Shown: in pieces, positions 7,933-20,660 of the stretch
Position numbering within the stretch: the stretch's first letter is position 1
Layout of the letters: every line of letters begins with the position of its first letter
Assembly (NCBI RefSeq): GCF_012935715.1
Contig: NZ_CP052860.1
Span: forward strand, 992,001 to 1,056,000
DNA: 64,000 nucleotides
Direction of reading: 5' to 3'
From: Pseudomonas sp. ADAK13
Lineage (GTDB): Bacteria; Pseudomonadota; Gammaproteobacteria; Pseudomonadales; Pseudomonadaceae
Program-made: the position numbers and the translations under genes
The notes under the pieces: model-generated
The model's database searches: none
Seen by the model: only the letters and a program-made list of their open reading frames with translations
What the model was told of the DNA's origin: nothing

Positions 7933-8907
7933 TCAGCCCTTCCACACCTGCGGGTTGACCAGATCCTGCGGGCGCTGGCCCAGCAAGGCGCTGCGCAGGT
8001 TTTCCAGGGCGCGGTTGGCCATGGCTTCGCGGGTTTCATGGGTGGCCGAGCCGATGTGCGGCAGAGTCACGGCGTTGCTCAGCTGGAACAGCGGCGACTC
8101 GGACAGGGGCTCCTGCTCATACACGTCCAGGCCTGCACCACGGATGGTCTGGTTTTGCAGAGCCTGGATCAGCGCCGGCTCATCCACCACCGGGCCACGG
8201 GAGATGTTCACCAAGATCGCGCTGGATTTCATCAGGCCCAGTTCACGATGACTGATCAGGTGACGGGTTTTCTCGCTCAACGGCACCACCAGGCAGACGA
8301 AGTCGGCCTCAGCCAGCAACTGATCGAGGCTGCGGAATTGCGCGCCCAGTTCCTGTTCCAGTTCGGTCTTGCGGCTGTTGCCGCTGTAGAGAATCGGCAT
8401 ATTGAACCCCAGGCGCCCCCGACGGGCGATGGCCGCGCCGATGTTGCCCATGCCGACGATGCCGAGGGTCTTGCCGTGCACATCACAGCCAAACAACGGC
8501 GCACCCACGCTGGCTGTCCACTGACCGGCCTTGGTCCAGGCGTCCAGCTCGGCGACGCGGCGGGCGCTGCTCATCAGCAGGGCGAAGGCCAGGTCGGCGG
8601 TGCTTTCGGTGAGTACATCGGGGGTGTTGGTGAGCATGATCCCGCGTTCATTGAAGTACGCCAGGTCGTAGTTGTCATAGCCCACCGACACACTGGAGAC
8701 CACTTCCAGCTTGCTCGCGCCTTCCAGTTGCGCGCGCCCCAGTTTGCGTCCTACGCCAATCAGGCCATGGGCATGAGGCAAGGCTTCATTGAACTGGGCG
8801 TTGATGTCCCCCAGCTTGGGGTTGGGGGCGATGACATCGAAATCCTGTTGCAGGCGTTCGATCATTTCCGGGGTGACGCGGCTGAAGGCGAGGACAGTCT
8901 TTTTCAT
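7933..8907 (-). CDS. D-isomer-specific 2-hydroxyacid dehydrogenase (glyoxylate/2-ketogluconate reductase type)
   Basis: 324 residues from ATG 8907 (MKKTVLAFSRV); an in-frame ATG lies 5 codons upstream. A Rossmann NAD(P) motif GIVGMGNIGAAIARR is followed by the family triad: Arg in VNISRGPVVDE, Glu in DVYEQEPL and His in LPHIGSATHETR. Conserved SVGYDNYDLAYFNERGI and TNTPDVLTESTADLAFALL match GhrB/TkrA-type reductases of glyoxylate, hydroxypyruvate or 2-ketogluconate. The cytosolic product is probably NADPH-dependent (an R/K-rich stretch, SGNSRKTE, follows beta-2). It is a single gene after the REPIN. The precise substrate is uncertain. Confidence 0.88.
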   Translation of the reverse strand: MKKTVLAFSRVTPEMIERLQQDFDVIAPNPKLGDINAQFNEALPHAHGLIGVGRKLGRAQLEGASKLEVVSSVSVGYDNYDLAYFNERGIMLTNTPDVLTESTADLAFALLMSSARRVAELDAWTKAGQWTASVGAPLFGCDVHGKTLGIVGMGNIGAAIARRGRLGFNMPILYSGNSRKTELEQELGAQFRSLDQLLAEADFVCLVVPLSEKTRHLISHRELGLMKSSAILVNISRGPVVDEPALIQALQNQTIRGAGLDVYEQEPLSESPLFQLSNAVTLPHIGSATHETREAMANRALENLRSALLGQRPQDLVNPQVWKG

Positions 8908-9008
8908 GGAAGGCGGGCTCATCGACTACGTGGGAATGGCAAGCACGCTAACATTCTTGCGTGGGGTTGTCAGGACGCCCCGCAGCCTTACCACCAGACT
9001 GTTGTGAT

Positions 9009-9188
9009 TTGGGCAACAGTCATTATCTTGTTACACTCTGTATCGCACCGCTCACCTGCGCTAATTTGTCGCATCGATGAGCGCAGCGGTTAAGACCGAC
9101 CCGCTCTCCCCCGATTTCCCTCGACTTATTTCCAGGGCTCTACACTGGGAATCTGTCTTAAAGCCGCTGAGTTCAGCGGCTTTTTTTT
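9009..9188 (+). ncRNA. candidate small RNA or terminator-ended leader upstream of the oprD-family gene
   Basis: A sigma70-like promoter (TTGGGC 9009-9014, 17-bp spacer, TACACT 9032-9037) predicts a transcript from about 9044. It would contain an inverted-repeat hairpin (arms CGCTCA near 9050 and TGAGCG near 9080, inner TGCG/CGCA) and end at a strong rho-independent terminator (9160-9188). The length of ~145 nt and the layout fit a free sRNA, or a leader that prematurely terminates transcription 68 nt before the porin start codon. No protein-coding gene occupies 8908-9256. I do not recognise a named RNA family. Confidence 0.4.
9160..9188 (+). terminator. rho-independent terminator
   Basis: Perfect 10-bp stem AAAGCCGCTG / CAGCGGCTTT with loop AGTT, followed by a run of eight T. 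It terminates plus-strand transcription, yet no plus-strand protein gene lies upstream within the window for several kilobases, so it must serve a non-coding transcript or a leader. Confidence 0.85.
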
Positions 9189-9256
9189 GCGCTGAAAAAA
9201 GGCCAGGAACCCCAACAACACTGGCCGGTTACGATTGACCCAAAGGAGCTCCACCG

Positions 9257-10579
9257 GTGAAAACCTCGCTGACGTTCACCCCGTTATTCCTCGCGATTGC
9301 TGCAACGATCGTTCCCCTTGCCCACGCGGCAGACACCCCGGCCGCCGACGGTTTCGTCGACGGTGCAAGCTTCAAGATCAACACCCGCAACTACTACATG
9401 AACCGCGACCGCCGTGACATTCACACCGATGACAGCAAGGAATGGGGCCAGGGCTTCATCGGGATCTTCGAGTCGGGCTACACCCCCGGCACCGTCGGCT
9501 TTGGCCTGGACGCCAACGCCATGCTCGGCCTCAAGCTCGACGGCGGTGGCGGCACCGACGGTTCCAGCATCCTGCCGGTGAGCTCCGGCAACGGCAAAGC
9601 CCCCGGCTCGTTCTCCACCGCCGGCGCCACCCTGAAAATGCGCGCCTTCGACACCGAGCTGAAAGCCGGCGACCTGTTTCTCAACAACCCGGTGATCGCC
9701 GGCGGCATGACCCGCATGCTGCCCCAGACGTTCCGTGGCGTCAGCCTGACCAATCACAGCCTCGACGGCTGGATGTTCGAAGGCGGCCAGGCCAGTTTCA
9801 CCAAGCTCTACAACCAGAGCGGCCACCGGCGCATCGGCACCAGCTACGGTGCATTGCCCAGCGGCGAAGACAGCCGGCACCTGGACTGGGCCGGCGTGTC
9901 CTTCAGCGGCGTGCCGGGGTTGAGCAGCAACCTGTACGCGTCCGAGCTCAAGGACATCTGGAACCAGTACTACTACGACCTCGACTACACCTGGCAACTG
10001 AACGAACTGGTCAGCCTCAACCCGGGCCTGCACTACTACCACACCCAGGAAACCGGCAAGGCCCTGCTGGGTAACATCGACAACAACACCTACAGCCTGC
10101 ATTTCACCGTGGGCGTAGGCCATCACAGCGTCACCGCCGCTTACCAGCGGGTCAACGGCAACACCCCGTTCGACTACATCAGCCAGGGCGACAGCATCTA
10201 CCTGGATAACTCCCAGCAATACTCCGACTTCAACGGCCCCAACGAGCGTTCGTGGAAGCTCAAGTACGCCTATGATTTCGTCGGGCTGGGCCTGCCGGGC
10301 CTGACCTCGGCCGTGTCGTACATCAGCGGCAAGACCGACCTGACCACGGTCGACCCGGACAGCCGTGGCTATTCCTCCTGGTACAGCGCCGACGGCAAGA
10401 ACGCCAAACACTGGGAGCGCGACATCGACCTCAAGTACGTGGTGCAAGGCGGCAAGGCCAAGGACCTGGCCGTGCGCCTGCAATGGGCGACCAACCGCGG
10501 CGGCAATGGCTACGCGGCCGTGGACCGGGACGTGGATGAATACCGGGTGATCGTCGACTACCCGATTGACGTTTTTTAA
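9257..10579 (+). CDS. OprD-family outer-membrane porin
   Basis: 440 residues, GTG start preceded by AAAGGAG (8-9 nt spacing). A signal peptide covers residues 1-24 ([18 protein letters not shown], cleavage before ADTPAA). The mature protein starts in OprD style: [21 protein letters not shown], then [35 protein letters not shown]. It contains [28 protein letters not shown] and ends with alternating beta strands and a terminal aromatic, Phe. OprD/Occ porins form 18-stranded substrate-specific channels for carboxylate-containing solutes such as amino acids or aromatic acids. The substrate of this member is unknown. A terminator-ended RNA lies directly upstream, suggesting RNA-level control. Confidence 0.93.
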   Translation: MKTSLTFTPLFLAIAATIVPLAHAADTPAADGFVDGASFKINTRNYYMNRDRRDIHTDDSKEWGQGFIGIFESGYTPGTVGFGLDANAMLGLKLDGGGGTDGSSILPVSSGNGKAPGSFSTAGATLKMRAFDTELKAGDLFLNNPVIAGGMTRMLPQTFRGVSLTNHSLDGWMFEGGQASFTKLYNQSGHRRIGTSYGALPSGEDSRHLDWAGVSFSGVPGLSSNLYASELKDIWNQYYYDLDYTWQLNELVSLNPGLHYYHTQETGKALLGNIDNNTYSLHFTVGVGHHSVTAAYQRVNGNTPFDYISQGDSIYLDNSQQYSDFNGPNERSWKLKYAYDFVGLGLPGLTSAVSYISGKTDLTTVDPDSRGYSSWYSADGKNAKHWERDIDLKYVVQGGKAKDLAVRLQWATNRGGNGYAAVDRDVDEYRVIVDYPIDVF

Positions 10580-10665
10580 CGTTCGGGCTTTCTTTTTGCG
10601 GCGACGACTTATTTTTCACAGCATGGAACTAAACTGCCAGCATCTTGAGTGCCGAAGCCAGTCCC

Positions 10666-12159
10666 ATGAGTCAACGCCGCGCCTTCACCCTGCCTGCACG
10701 CCCGGAGCTTTTGCTGATTCTGGGCAGTGGCCTTACCGTCACGCTGATCGTGATCATCGTTGCTGTCCTGCTGATTCGCGAACACGCCAGCGCCCTGCAG
10801 GCCGCCAAACGTTCCACCAGCAACATCACGCAGTTGATCAACGCCGATGTGTTGCGCAACGTTGAACTCTACGACCTCGCCCTGAACGGCCTGATCACCG
10901 CGACCACCCGCAACGACTTGCCCCAGGTCTCGGCCGAAGTGCTGCACATGGTGCAGTTCGACCAGTCCACGGCCGCGCCTTTCAAAGGCGAAGTCCTGCT
11001 GCTGGACAAGGCCGGTGAGGTCACCGCCGACTCCTCGACGCTGACACCCTCGCCGCGCAACTTTGCCAACCGCGACTATTTCCAGGTGCACCAGCAGAAC
11101 CCCGACGCCGGGTTGTTCATCAGCCGTCCCTTCAAAATCCGCTGCGACTGCGATCAAGTCTGGCGCATTGCGTTCAGCCGCCGCGTGCCCGGGCCGAACG
11201 GCGAGTTTGCCGGGGTGGCGGTGGCGACCATGCACCTGGCGTACTTCGACCAGTTGTTCAACAGCCTCACCATCGGCAGCGGCAGCAGCATCAACCTGCT
11301 GAACAACGACGGCATTCTGTTGGCCCAGCAGCCCCTGCTCGAAAAAGACATGATCAACAAGGACCTGAGCGCGCGACCGAACTTCAAACGAATGCTGCGT
11401 GAAGGCAGCGGCAGCTTCAGCGGCGTCTCCGCCATCAGTGGCACGCAACGGCTGTACACCTTCACCAACGTCGGCGCACTGCCGCTGATTGTGGTGGTGG
11501 CGCTGTCCAGCGATGACGTGTTTGCCGCCTGGAAGCGCGCGGCCCTGCTGATCAGTGGCGCCACCGGCGTGCTGTGCGTGGGCCTGTTGTGGCTGACCTG
11601 GATGCTGCGCCTGGAGCTGCGCCGTCGTTATCGCGCCGAAAAGGTCTTGTCTGAACTGGCAGCCACCGATGGCCTCACCGGCCTGGCCAACCGCCGCACC
11701 CTGGACCAGCGCCTGCGCCTGGAGTGGGAGCGTGCGCAACGCTCCGGCGAGCCGCTGGCCCTGCTGATGATCGATGTCGACCACTTCAAGGCCTTCAACG
11801 ACCGGCACGGCCATCAGGGCGGTGACGAGGCATTGCGTAACGTGGCCCGGGTCATCGGCAGCAACATTCGCCGCCCCGCCGACCTTGCCGCCCGTTATGG
11901 CGGTGAAGAGTTCGCAGTCATCCTGCCGGACACCGACGGCGACGGCGCGAGCGTTATCGCCGAACATATCCGCAGCGCCGTGGAGCACTTGCCGCCCGCC
12001 GACGGTGACGCGCTGTCGGTGACGGTCAGCGTCGGCGTCAGCACCTGGGACAAACGCAGCCGTGGCGCACTGGAAGAGCTGCTGCTGAGTGCCGACCGGG
12101 CGCTGTATGAAGCCAAGCATTCCGGGCGCAACCGCATCGTTCACAGTCAGGCCACATGA
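10666..12159 (+). CDS. membrane diguanylate cyclase with periplasmic Cache-type sensor (copy 1 of tandem pair)
   Basis: 497 residues from ATG 10666, an in-frame TTG 21 nt upstream being less likely. TM1 (~15-37) is followed by a ~250-residue periplasmic sensor of double-Cache type (NRDYFQVHQQNPDAGLFISRPF), TM2 (~288-310, ISGATGVLCVGLLWLTWML) and a GGDEF domain. The signature is GGEEF at 412-416, with an inhibitory-site RxxD (RPAD, 403-406) five residues upstream. It is therefore probably an active, product-inhibited synthase of cyclic di-GMP. The sensor carries a CxC pair (C160, C162). The following gene is a close tandem duplicate; no phosphodiesterase gene is adjacent. Ligand unknown. Confidence 0.9.
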   Translation: MSQRRAFTLPARPELLLILGSGLTVTLIVIIVAVLLIREHASALQAAKRSTSNITQLINADVLRNVELYDLALNGLITATTRNDLPQVSAEVLHMVQFDQSTAAPFKGEVLLLDKAGEVTADSSTLTPSPRNFANRDYFQVHQQNPDAGLFISRPFKIRCDCDQVWRIAFSRRVPGPNGEFAGVAVATMHLAYFDQLFNSLTIGSGSSINLLNNDGILLAQQPLLEKDMINKDLSARPNFKRMLREGSGSFSGVSAISGTQRLYTFTNVGALPLIVVVALSSDDVFAAWKRAALLISGATGVLCVGLLWLTWMLRLELRRRYRAEKVLSELAATDGLTGLANRRTLDQRLRLEWERAQRSGEPLALLMIDVDHFKAFNDRHGHQGGDEALRNVARVIGSNIRRPADLAARYGGEEFAVILPDTDGDGASVIAEHIRSAVEHLPPADGDALSVTVSVGVSTWDKRSRGALEELLLSADRALYEAKHSGRNRIVHSQAT

Positions 12160-12210
12160 GCCGTTATCAGCAACTACGCTAAGGGCATCCTCGAAGCAGA
12201 AGTACGCCCG

Positions 12211-13716
12211 ATGAGCCCAAGCACCACCCGCCCGCCCCGCCCGACCCACCGTCCGGAGCTGCTGCTGATTATCGGCAGTTGCGTCACGGTGCTGCTGATC
12301 CTGTCAGTGGTCGCAGTGTTGCTGATCCGCGAACACGCCAACACCTTGCAGGCCGCCCAGCGCACGGCCAACAACATCACCCAACTGATCGACGCGGACG
12401 TGCTGCGCAACGTGGAGCTGTACGACTTGTCGATCAAAGGCCTGATCGCAGCCGCCGAACGCAGCGATTTGGCCGACGTATCGGCCAGCATCCGCCATCT
12501 GGTGCTGTTCGACCGCTCGGAGGCGGCGCCGTACAAGGGCGATATCCTGCTGCTGGACAAGAACGGCGAGGTGATTGCCGACTCTTCGCTGCTGACGCCT
12601 AAAGCCGCCAACTTCGCCGACCGCGACTACTTTCAGGCCCACCGGCAGAACCCTGACCTGGGCCTGTTCATAAGCCGGCCCTTCATCGCCCGCTGCGTGT
12701 GCGACGACCAATGGCGCATCGCTTTCAGCCGCCGGGTTTCCGGGCCCGACGGGCGATTCCTCGGGGTTGCCGTGGCGTCCATGCGCCTGTCCTATTTCCA
12801 GCAGCTGTTTCGCAGCCTGAATATCGGCAATGACAGCACCATCAACCTGATTAACCAGCGAGGCATCCTGCTGGCCCAACAGCCGTTGCTGGAACGGGAC
12901 ATGATCGACAAGGACCTCAGCCAGCGCCCCAACGTCGCGCGCATACTGCACGACGGCGACGGCAGCTTTCGTGGCACCTCCAGTGTGGATGAGGAGAGCC
13001 GCCTCTACACCTTCTCGACCGTGGGGGACTTACCACTGATTGTCGTGGTGGCCCTGTCCACCAACGACATATTCGCGCCCTGGAAGCGTGCGGCGTTGCT
13101 GATCAGCGGTGCCACCGGGGTTTTGTGCATCGGCCTGCTGTGGCTGACCTGGATGCTCTGCATGGAACTGCGCAGGCGCCACCGCGCCGAGCAGGTACTG
13201 TCAGAACTGGCAGCCACCGATGCCCTCACCGGCCTGGCCAACCGCCGCACGCTGGACCAGCGCCTGCGCCTGGAATGGGACCGCGCCCAGCGTTCGGGCG
13301 AGCCGTTGACGGTGCTGATGATTGATGTGGACCACTTCAAGGCCTTCAACGACCGGCATGGCCACCAGGGTGGCGACGAGGCATTGCGCACGGTGGCGCA
13401 GGTGGTCGAGGGCAATATCCGCCGCCCTGCCGACCTCGCGGCGCGGTATGGCGGTGAAGAGTTTGCGGTGGTGCTGCCGCATACCGACAGCCAGGGTGCG
13501 TTGTTGATTGCCGAACATATCCGCAGCAGCGTCGAGCACCTGCCAAGGGTCGGCGGGGACAGGGTGCCGATTACCGTCAGTATTGGCCTGAGTACCTGGA
13601 CCAAAAAAAGCCGTATCACCCTGGAAGCGTTACTGCTCAGCGCGGATCAGGCGTTGTATGAGGCCAAGCACACCGGGCGTAATCGCATTGTGGATGCGTC
13701 CGCTTTAAAGGCGTGA
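12211..13716 (+). CDS. membrane diguanylate cyclase with Cache-type sensor (copy 2 of tandem pair)
   Basis: 501 residues. It is organised exactly as the preceding gene, 51 nt downstream, and is near-identical over long stretches (LIREHA, NITQLI, VLRNVELYDL, WKRAALLISGATGVLC, NRRTLDQRLRLEW, IDVDHFKAFNDRHGHQGGDEAL). GGEEF is at 414-418 with RPAD inhibitory site upstream. The CxC pair is conserved as C162-V-C164. The differences concentrate in the sensor and at both termini, so the two copies may read different ligands while sharing output. A REP-like hairpin pair and the lpxC terminator follow. Recent tandem duplication is the simplest explanation. Confidence 0.9.
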   Translation: MSPSTTRPPRPTHRPELLLIIGSCVTVLLILSVVAVLLIREHANTLQAAQRTANNITQLIDADVLRNVELYDLSIKGLIAAAERSDLADVSASIRHLVLFDRSEAAPYKGDILLLDKNGEVIADSSLLTPKAANFADRDYFQAHRQNPDLGLFISRPFIARCVCDDQWRIAFSRRVSGPDGRFLGVAVASMRLSYFQQLFRSLNIGNDSTINLINQRGILLAQQPLLERDMIDKDLSQRPNVARILHDGDGSFRGTSSVDEESRLYTFSTVGDLPLIVVVALSTNDIFAPWKRAALLISGATGVLCIGLLWLTWMLCMELRRRHRAEQVLSELAATDALTGLANRRTLDQRLRLEWDRAQRSGEPLTVLMIDVDHFKAFNDRHGHQGGDEALRTVAQVVEGNIRRPADLAARYGGEEFAVVLPHTDSQGALLIAEHIRSSVEHLPRVGGDRVPITVSIGLSTWTKKSRITLEALLLSADQALYEAKHTGRNRIVDASALKA

Positions 13717-13760
13717 CGCGGAGCGTCACAGGAGGCGTTCCCACGCAGAGTGTGGGGAAC
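13714..13760. repeat. REP-like hairpin pair
   Basis: Two adjacent hairpins: TGACGC-GGA-GCGTCA (13714-13728) and GTTCCCACGC-AGA-GTGTGGGGAAC (13737-13760). The latter resembles the common P. fluorescens intergenic GTTCCCACGC/GCGTGGGAAC repeat. They sit between the convergent diguanylate cyclase and lpxC genes and may also help terminate the former. Confidence 0.6.
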
Positions 13761-13770
13761 GATCAGGCAT

Positions 13771-13801
13771 AAAAAAAGGCCACCCGAAGGCAGCCTTTAA
13801 A
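13771..13801 (-). terminator. terminator of lpxC / the dcw cluster
   Basis: Read on the minus strand: AAAGGCTGCC-TTCG-GGTGGCCTTTTTTT, a GC-rich stem with a UUCG tetraloop and T-run. It lies 25 nt after the lpxC stop and closes the cluster. Confidence 0.85.
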
Positions 13802-13825
13802 AACAAAAGGAAAGAGAGTTGTTAC

Positions 13826-14773
<948 letters not shown>

Positions 14774-14849
14774 TCAACAAAGGCTGGCGATAATAGCAGA
14801 CCAGACCTTTGCTGAACACCAATCACCTTCATAGCCCTGATACATTCCA

Positions 14850-16046
14850 TTAATCGGCCTGACGACGCAGGAAAGCCGGGATGTCCAGGTAGTCCAGGTC
14901 ATCTTGCGGATTCGGGCTACGGGAGGCAGCAGCACCGGCCTGAGCCTGGTTGCGCATCACGGTCGGACGATCCAGGTCACGGTAGTTCACAGACGGCAGT
15001 TCCTGGCGCGCAGGCGCTGGAGCGGCAGCTTGCTGGCTGGCGTGGCTGGTATGGACGGTATTGTCGATGACCTTCACAGGCTTCTCGATTTTTGCACCCA
15101 GGCCGGTAGCAACAACGGTCACGTGCAGTTCGTCGCGCATGTCCGGATCGATAACCGTACCGACCTTGACCATGGCGTGCTCGGAAGCGAAGGCTTCGAT
15201 GATGCTACCCACGTCGGAGTACTCACCCAGGGACAGGTCAGGACCGGCGGTGATGTTCACCAGGATGCCGCGTGCACCTTGCAGGTTCACGTCTTCCAGC
15301 AACGGGTTGCGGATGGCCGCTTCAGTGGCTTCACGTGCACGGTTCGGACCGCTGGCGCAGCCAGTGCCCATCATCGCCATGCCCATTTCGCTCATCACGG
15401 TACGTACGTCGGCAAAGTCGACGTTGATCATGCCCGGACGCTTGATGATGTCGGAGATACCGCGAACGGCACCGGCCAGTACATCGTCAGCCTTGGCGAA
15501 AGCCGACAGCAGGCTGGCGTCTTTACCGAGGATGGTCAGCAGCTTCTCGTTGGGAATGGTGATCAACGAGTCGACGCTTTCGGACAGCAGACGGATGCCT
15601 TCATCGGCGATCTGCATGCGCTTGCGACCTTCGAACGGGAACGGACGGGTCACGACGGCAACCGTCAGGATCCCCATTTCCTTGGCCACTTCGGCAATGA
15701 TCGGCGCAGCACCGGTACCGGTACCACCGCCCATGCCCGTGGTGATGAACACCATGTTGGTGCCTTGCAGCACTTCAGCAATGCGCTCGCGGTCTTCCAG
15801 AGCGGCTTGACGGCCGACTTCCGGATTCGCGCCGGCACCCAGGCCCTTGGTCACGGCTGTGCCCAATTGCAGGATGGTGCGTGCACCGATGCTTTTGAGG
15901 GCCTGGGCGTCAGTGTTGGCGCAGATAAATTCAACGCCTTCAATGTTGCTCTTGACCATGTGGTTGACAGCGTTGCCGCCGCCACCGCCGACGCCGATCA
16001 CTTTGATGACCGGGCTTGCGGGGATGTTGTCTACGAGTTCGAACAT
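14850..16046 (-). CDS. ftsZ: cell division GTPase FtsZ
   Basis: 398 residues. The tubulin-like protein forms the cytokinetic ring. It has the GTP-binding tubulin signature GMGGGTGTGAAP, the glycine-rich N-terminal VIGVGGGGGNAVNHM, and the T7 synergy loop NVDFADVRTVM needed for GTP hydrolysis. A variable linker (~318-375) rich in Ala/Pro/Gln follows, and the conserved C-terminal peptide DYLDIPAFLRRQAD binds FtsA and ZipA. The ATG is preceded by GGAGAGGGAAA, a strong ribosome-binding site. The 66-nt gap after ftsA may hold a dedicated promoter. Confidence 0.98.
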   Translation of the reverse strand: MFELVDNIPASPVIKVIGVGGGGGNAVNHMVKSNIEGVEFICANTDAQALKSIGARTILQLGTAVTKGLGAGANPEVGRQAALEDRERIAEVLQGTNMVFITTGMGGGTGTGAAPIIAEVAKEMGILTVAVVTRPFPFEGRKRMQIADEGIRLLSESVDSLITIPNEKLLTILGKDASLLSAFAKADDVLAGAVRGISDIIKRPGMINVDFADVRTVMSEMGMAMMGTGCASGPNRAREATEAAIRNPLLEDVNLQGARGILVNITAGPDLSLGEYSDVGSIIEAFASEHAMVKVGTVIDPDMRDELHVTVVATGLGAKIEKPVKVIDNTVHTSHASQQAAAPAPARQELPSVNYRDLDRPTVMRNQAQAGAAASRSPNPQDDLDYLDIPAFLRRQAD

Positions 16047-16112
16047 TTTCCCTCTCCTTTCATTTCTCTAGTTTTTTCGCCTACTGCTTTGAAACGGTGT
16101 TGCGGTAAATCG

Positions 16113-17375
16113 TCAGAAATTGCCTTTCACCCAAGCCTGCAACCGCTCGAACAACGGCGCTTTCGCTTCGTCGTCGCTTCTGTAGCTGTCGCGGTTGCTC
16201 GGGCCCGACAGGGAAATGCCGTCGGTCTGCTTTTGCAGCCCGTACAACAGCAAGCCCACACCGGTGGAATAAATCGGGTTGCGCACTACGTCGCCCAGGC
16301 CTTTCACGCCATGGGGCACGCCCAGACGGACCGGCATGTGGAAGATTTCCTCGGCCAGTTCGACCGCGCCTTCCATCTTCGAGGTGCCACCGGTCAGCAC
16401 GATGCCGGCCGGGATCAAATCTTCGTAGCCGCTGCGGCGCAGTTCAGCCTGAATCAGGGTGAACAGCTCGTCGTAGCGCGGCTCGACCACTTCGGCCAAC
16501 GCCTGGCGCGACAGTTCGCGCGGTGGACGGTCGCCCACGCTCGGCACCTTGATGGTTTCGCCGGCACCGGCCAGCTTGGCCAGGGCGCAGGCGTAACGGA
16601 TCTTGATTTCTTCGGCGTACTGGGTCGGTGTGCGCAACGCCATCGCGATGTCGTTGGTCACCTGGTCACCGGCAATCGGGATCACGGCGGTGTGACGGAT
16701 CGCACCCTCGGTGAAGATCGCGATGTCAGTGGTGCCGCCGCCGATGTCCACCAGGCACACGCCCAGTTCTTTTTCGTCGTCGGTCAGTACCGAATACGCG
16801 GAGGCAAGCTGCTCGAGAATGATGTCGTCGATTTCCAGGCCGCAGCGACGCACGCATTTTTCAATGTTCTGTGCAGCGTTGACGGCGCAGGTCACCACGT
16901 GAACCTTGGCTTCCAGACGCACGCCCGACATGCCCAGGGGCTCACGAACACCTTCCTGGTTATCGATCACGTAGTCCTGCGGCAGGGTATGCAGCACGCG
17001 CTGGTCAGCCGGGATCGCCACGGCTTGCGCTGCGTCGAGCACCCGCTCCAGGTCAGCCGAGCTGACTTCGCGGTCGCGAATCGCCACGATGCCGTGGGAG
17101 TTCAGGCTGCGGATGTGGTTGCCGGCAACGCCGACGAATGCCGAGTGAATCCGGCAACCGGCCATCAGCTGCGCTTCTTCGATGGCGCGCTGGATCGATT
17201 GCACGGTGGATTCAATATTCACCACCACGCCCTTCTTCAGGCCCCGGGACGGATGCGTGCCGATTCCGACGATTTCCAGCGTGCCGTCGTCCGCGACCTC
17301 GCCTACCAGCGCCACCACCTTGGAGGTGCCGATATCCAGACCGACGATCATTTTGCCGCTTTGCACGTTTGCCAT
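16113..17375 (-). CDS. ftsA: cell division protein FtsA
   Basis: 420 residues. This actin-like protein tethers FtsZ to the inner membrane and recruits late divisome proteins. It has the ATPase phosphate-1 motif IVGLDIGTSKVVALVGEV, phosphate-2 VCLVDIGGGTTDIAIF and the adenosine motif IVLTGGTSKMEGAVELAEEIF. The C-terminus APLFERLQAWVKGNF is the amphipathic membrane-targeting helix. It lies 15 nt after ftsQ and upstream of ftsZ in the standard order. Confidence 0.97.
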   Translation of the reverse strand: MANVQSGKMIVGLDIGTSKVVALVGEVADDGTLEIVGIGTHPSRGLKKGVVVNIESTVQSIQRAIEEAQLMAGCRIHSAFVGVAGNHIRSLNSHGIVAIRDREVSSADLERVLDAAQAVAIPADQRVLHTLPQDYVIDNQEGVREPLGMSGVRLEAKVHVVTCAVNAAQNIEKCVRRCGLEIDDIILEQLASAYSVLTDDEKELGVCLVDIGGGTTDIAIFTEGAIRHTAVIPIAGDQVTNDIAMALRTPTQYAEEIKIRYACALAKLAGAGETIKVPSVGDRPPRELSRQALAEVVEPRYDELFTLIQAELRRSGYEDLIPAGIVLTGGTSKMEGAVELAEEIFHMPVRLGVPHGVKGLGDVVRNPIYSTGVGLLLYGLQKQTDGISLSGPSNRDSYRSDDEAKAPLFERLQAWVKGNF

Positions 17376-17390
17376 GGGTCCTGCCTCTTC

Positions 17391-18257
17391 TTAATTCTTC
17401 GCGACAGCAGGTTGCGCTGCCGTGGGCGCCGCAGGGGCCCGCCAGCCGACGGCAAGGCCGTTGGCGTAACGCAGGTCGATGCTCGCAATGTTCGTAATCT
17501 GTTCTTTCAAGGTCTTTTCATAGATGGCGATAAAACGGCGCATCTTTTCTACCAGGTTGCCGCGTCCCAGCAGCAACTCGATACCCGGGCCGGAACTGCC
17601 TGCACCCGTGGTCAAAAACCAGCTGCCCCGCTCACGCAATTCCAGTCGCGCAATCGAGAAACCCAATGGCCGCAGCATCTGGCTCAAGGCCTGGTACTGC
17701 TGCATCACTTGCTGTTGCGCCCGCTGCGGCCCGAACAACTGCGGCAGGTGTTCGTAATTCGCCACTTCGCGAGGCGCAAACGCCTGGCCCTGGTTGTTCA
17801 ACAACTGCCCATCTCCCCAACGGGCCACGGGCAGTTGTTCTTCCAGGCGGATCGTGACTTGATCCGGCCACACACGACGTACTTCGGCGTGGGCAATCCA
17901 TGGCATCTGTTCCAGCTCGGAACGCATGCCGGCCAGGTCGATGGTGAAGAAGCTCGACGCCACAAACGGGGCGATTCGCTGCTGCACGGCCTGCTGGCTG
18001 ATGTAGCTCAAGTCGCCCTGCACGCTGATCTTGGTGATCGGCCGGTCGGCATACGGCAACAGACGCTGGGCGCCTTCGTATGTACCAAACCCCAACGCCA
18101 CCAGAATCACCGGCCAGAACAGCGCCTTGAGAAAACCAAAGTTGGCTTTCGGCATGCGCGCCGACATCGGCTCTTTAGCCACCATTCGGCTGGCACCACG
18201 CGGCACCGGCTTGCGGCCGGGAGCGGGTTGCTGATGACGAAGCGATGCGCCGTTCAT
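17391..18257 (-). CDS. ftsQ: cell division protein FtsQ
   Basis: 288 residues, bitopic. A basic cytoplasmic tail of ~42 residues precedes one transmembrane segment ([19 protein letters not shown]). The periplasmic POTRA domain begins [25 protein letters not shown], and a beta domain follows ([27 protein letters not shown]). It scaffolds FtsB/FtsL in the divisome. The C-terminus carries a Pro/Ala-rich extension ([17 protein letters not shown]). It starts 4 nt after the ddlB stop. Confidence 0.95.
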   Translation of the reverse strand: MNGASLRHQQPAPGRKPVPRGASRMVAKEPMSARMPKANFGFLKALFWPVILVALGFGTYEGAQRLLPYADRPITKISVQGDLSYISQQAVQQRIAPFVASSFFTIDLAGMRSELEQMPWIAHAEVRRVWPDQVTIRLEEQLPVARWGDGQLLNNQGQAFAPREVANYEHLPQLFGPQRAQQQVMQQYQALSQMLRPLGFSIARLELRERGSWFLTTGAGSSGPGIELLLGRGNLVEKMRRFIAIYEKTLKEQITNIASIDLRYANGLAVGWRAPAAPTAAQPAVAKN

Positions 18258-18261
18258 GGTC

Positions 18262-20652
<2,391 letters not shown>

Positions 20653-20660
<8 letters not shown>

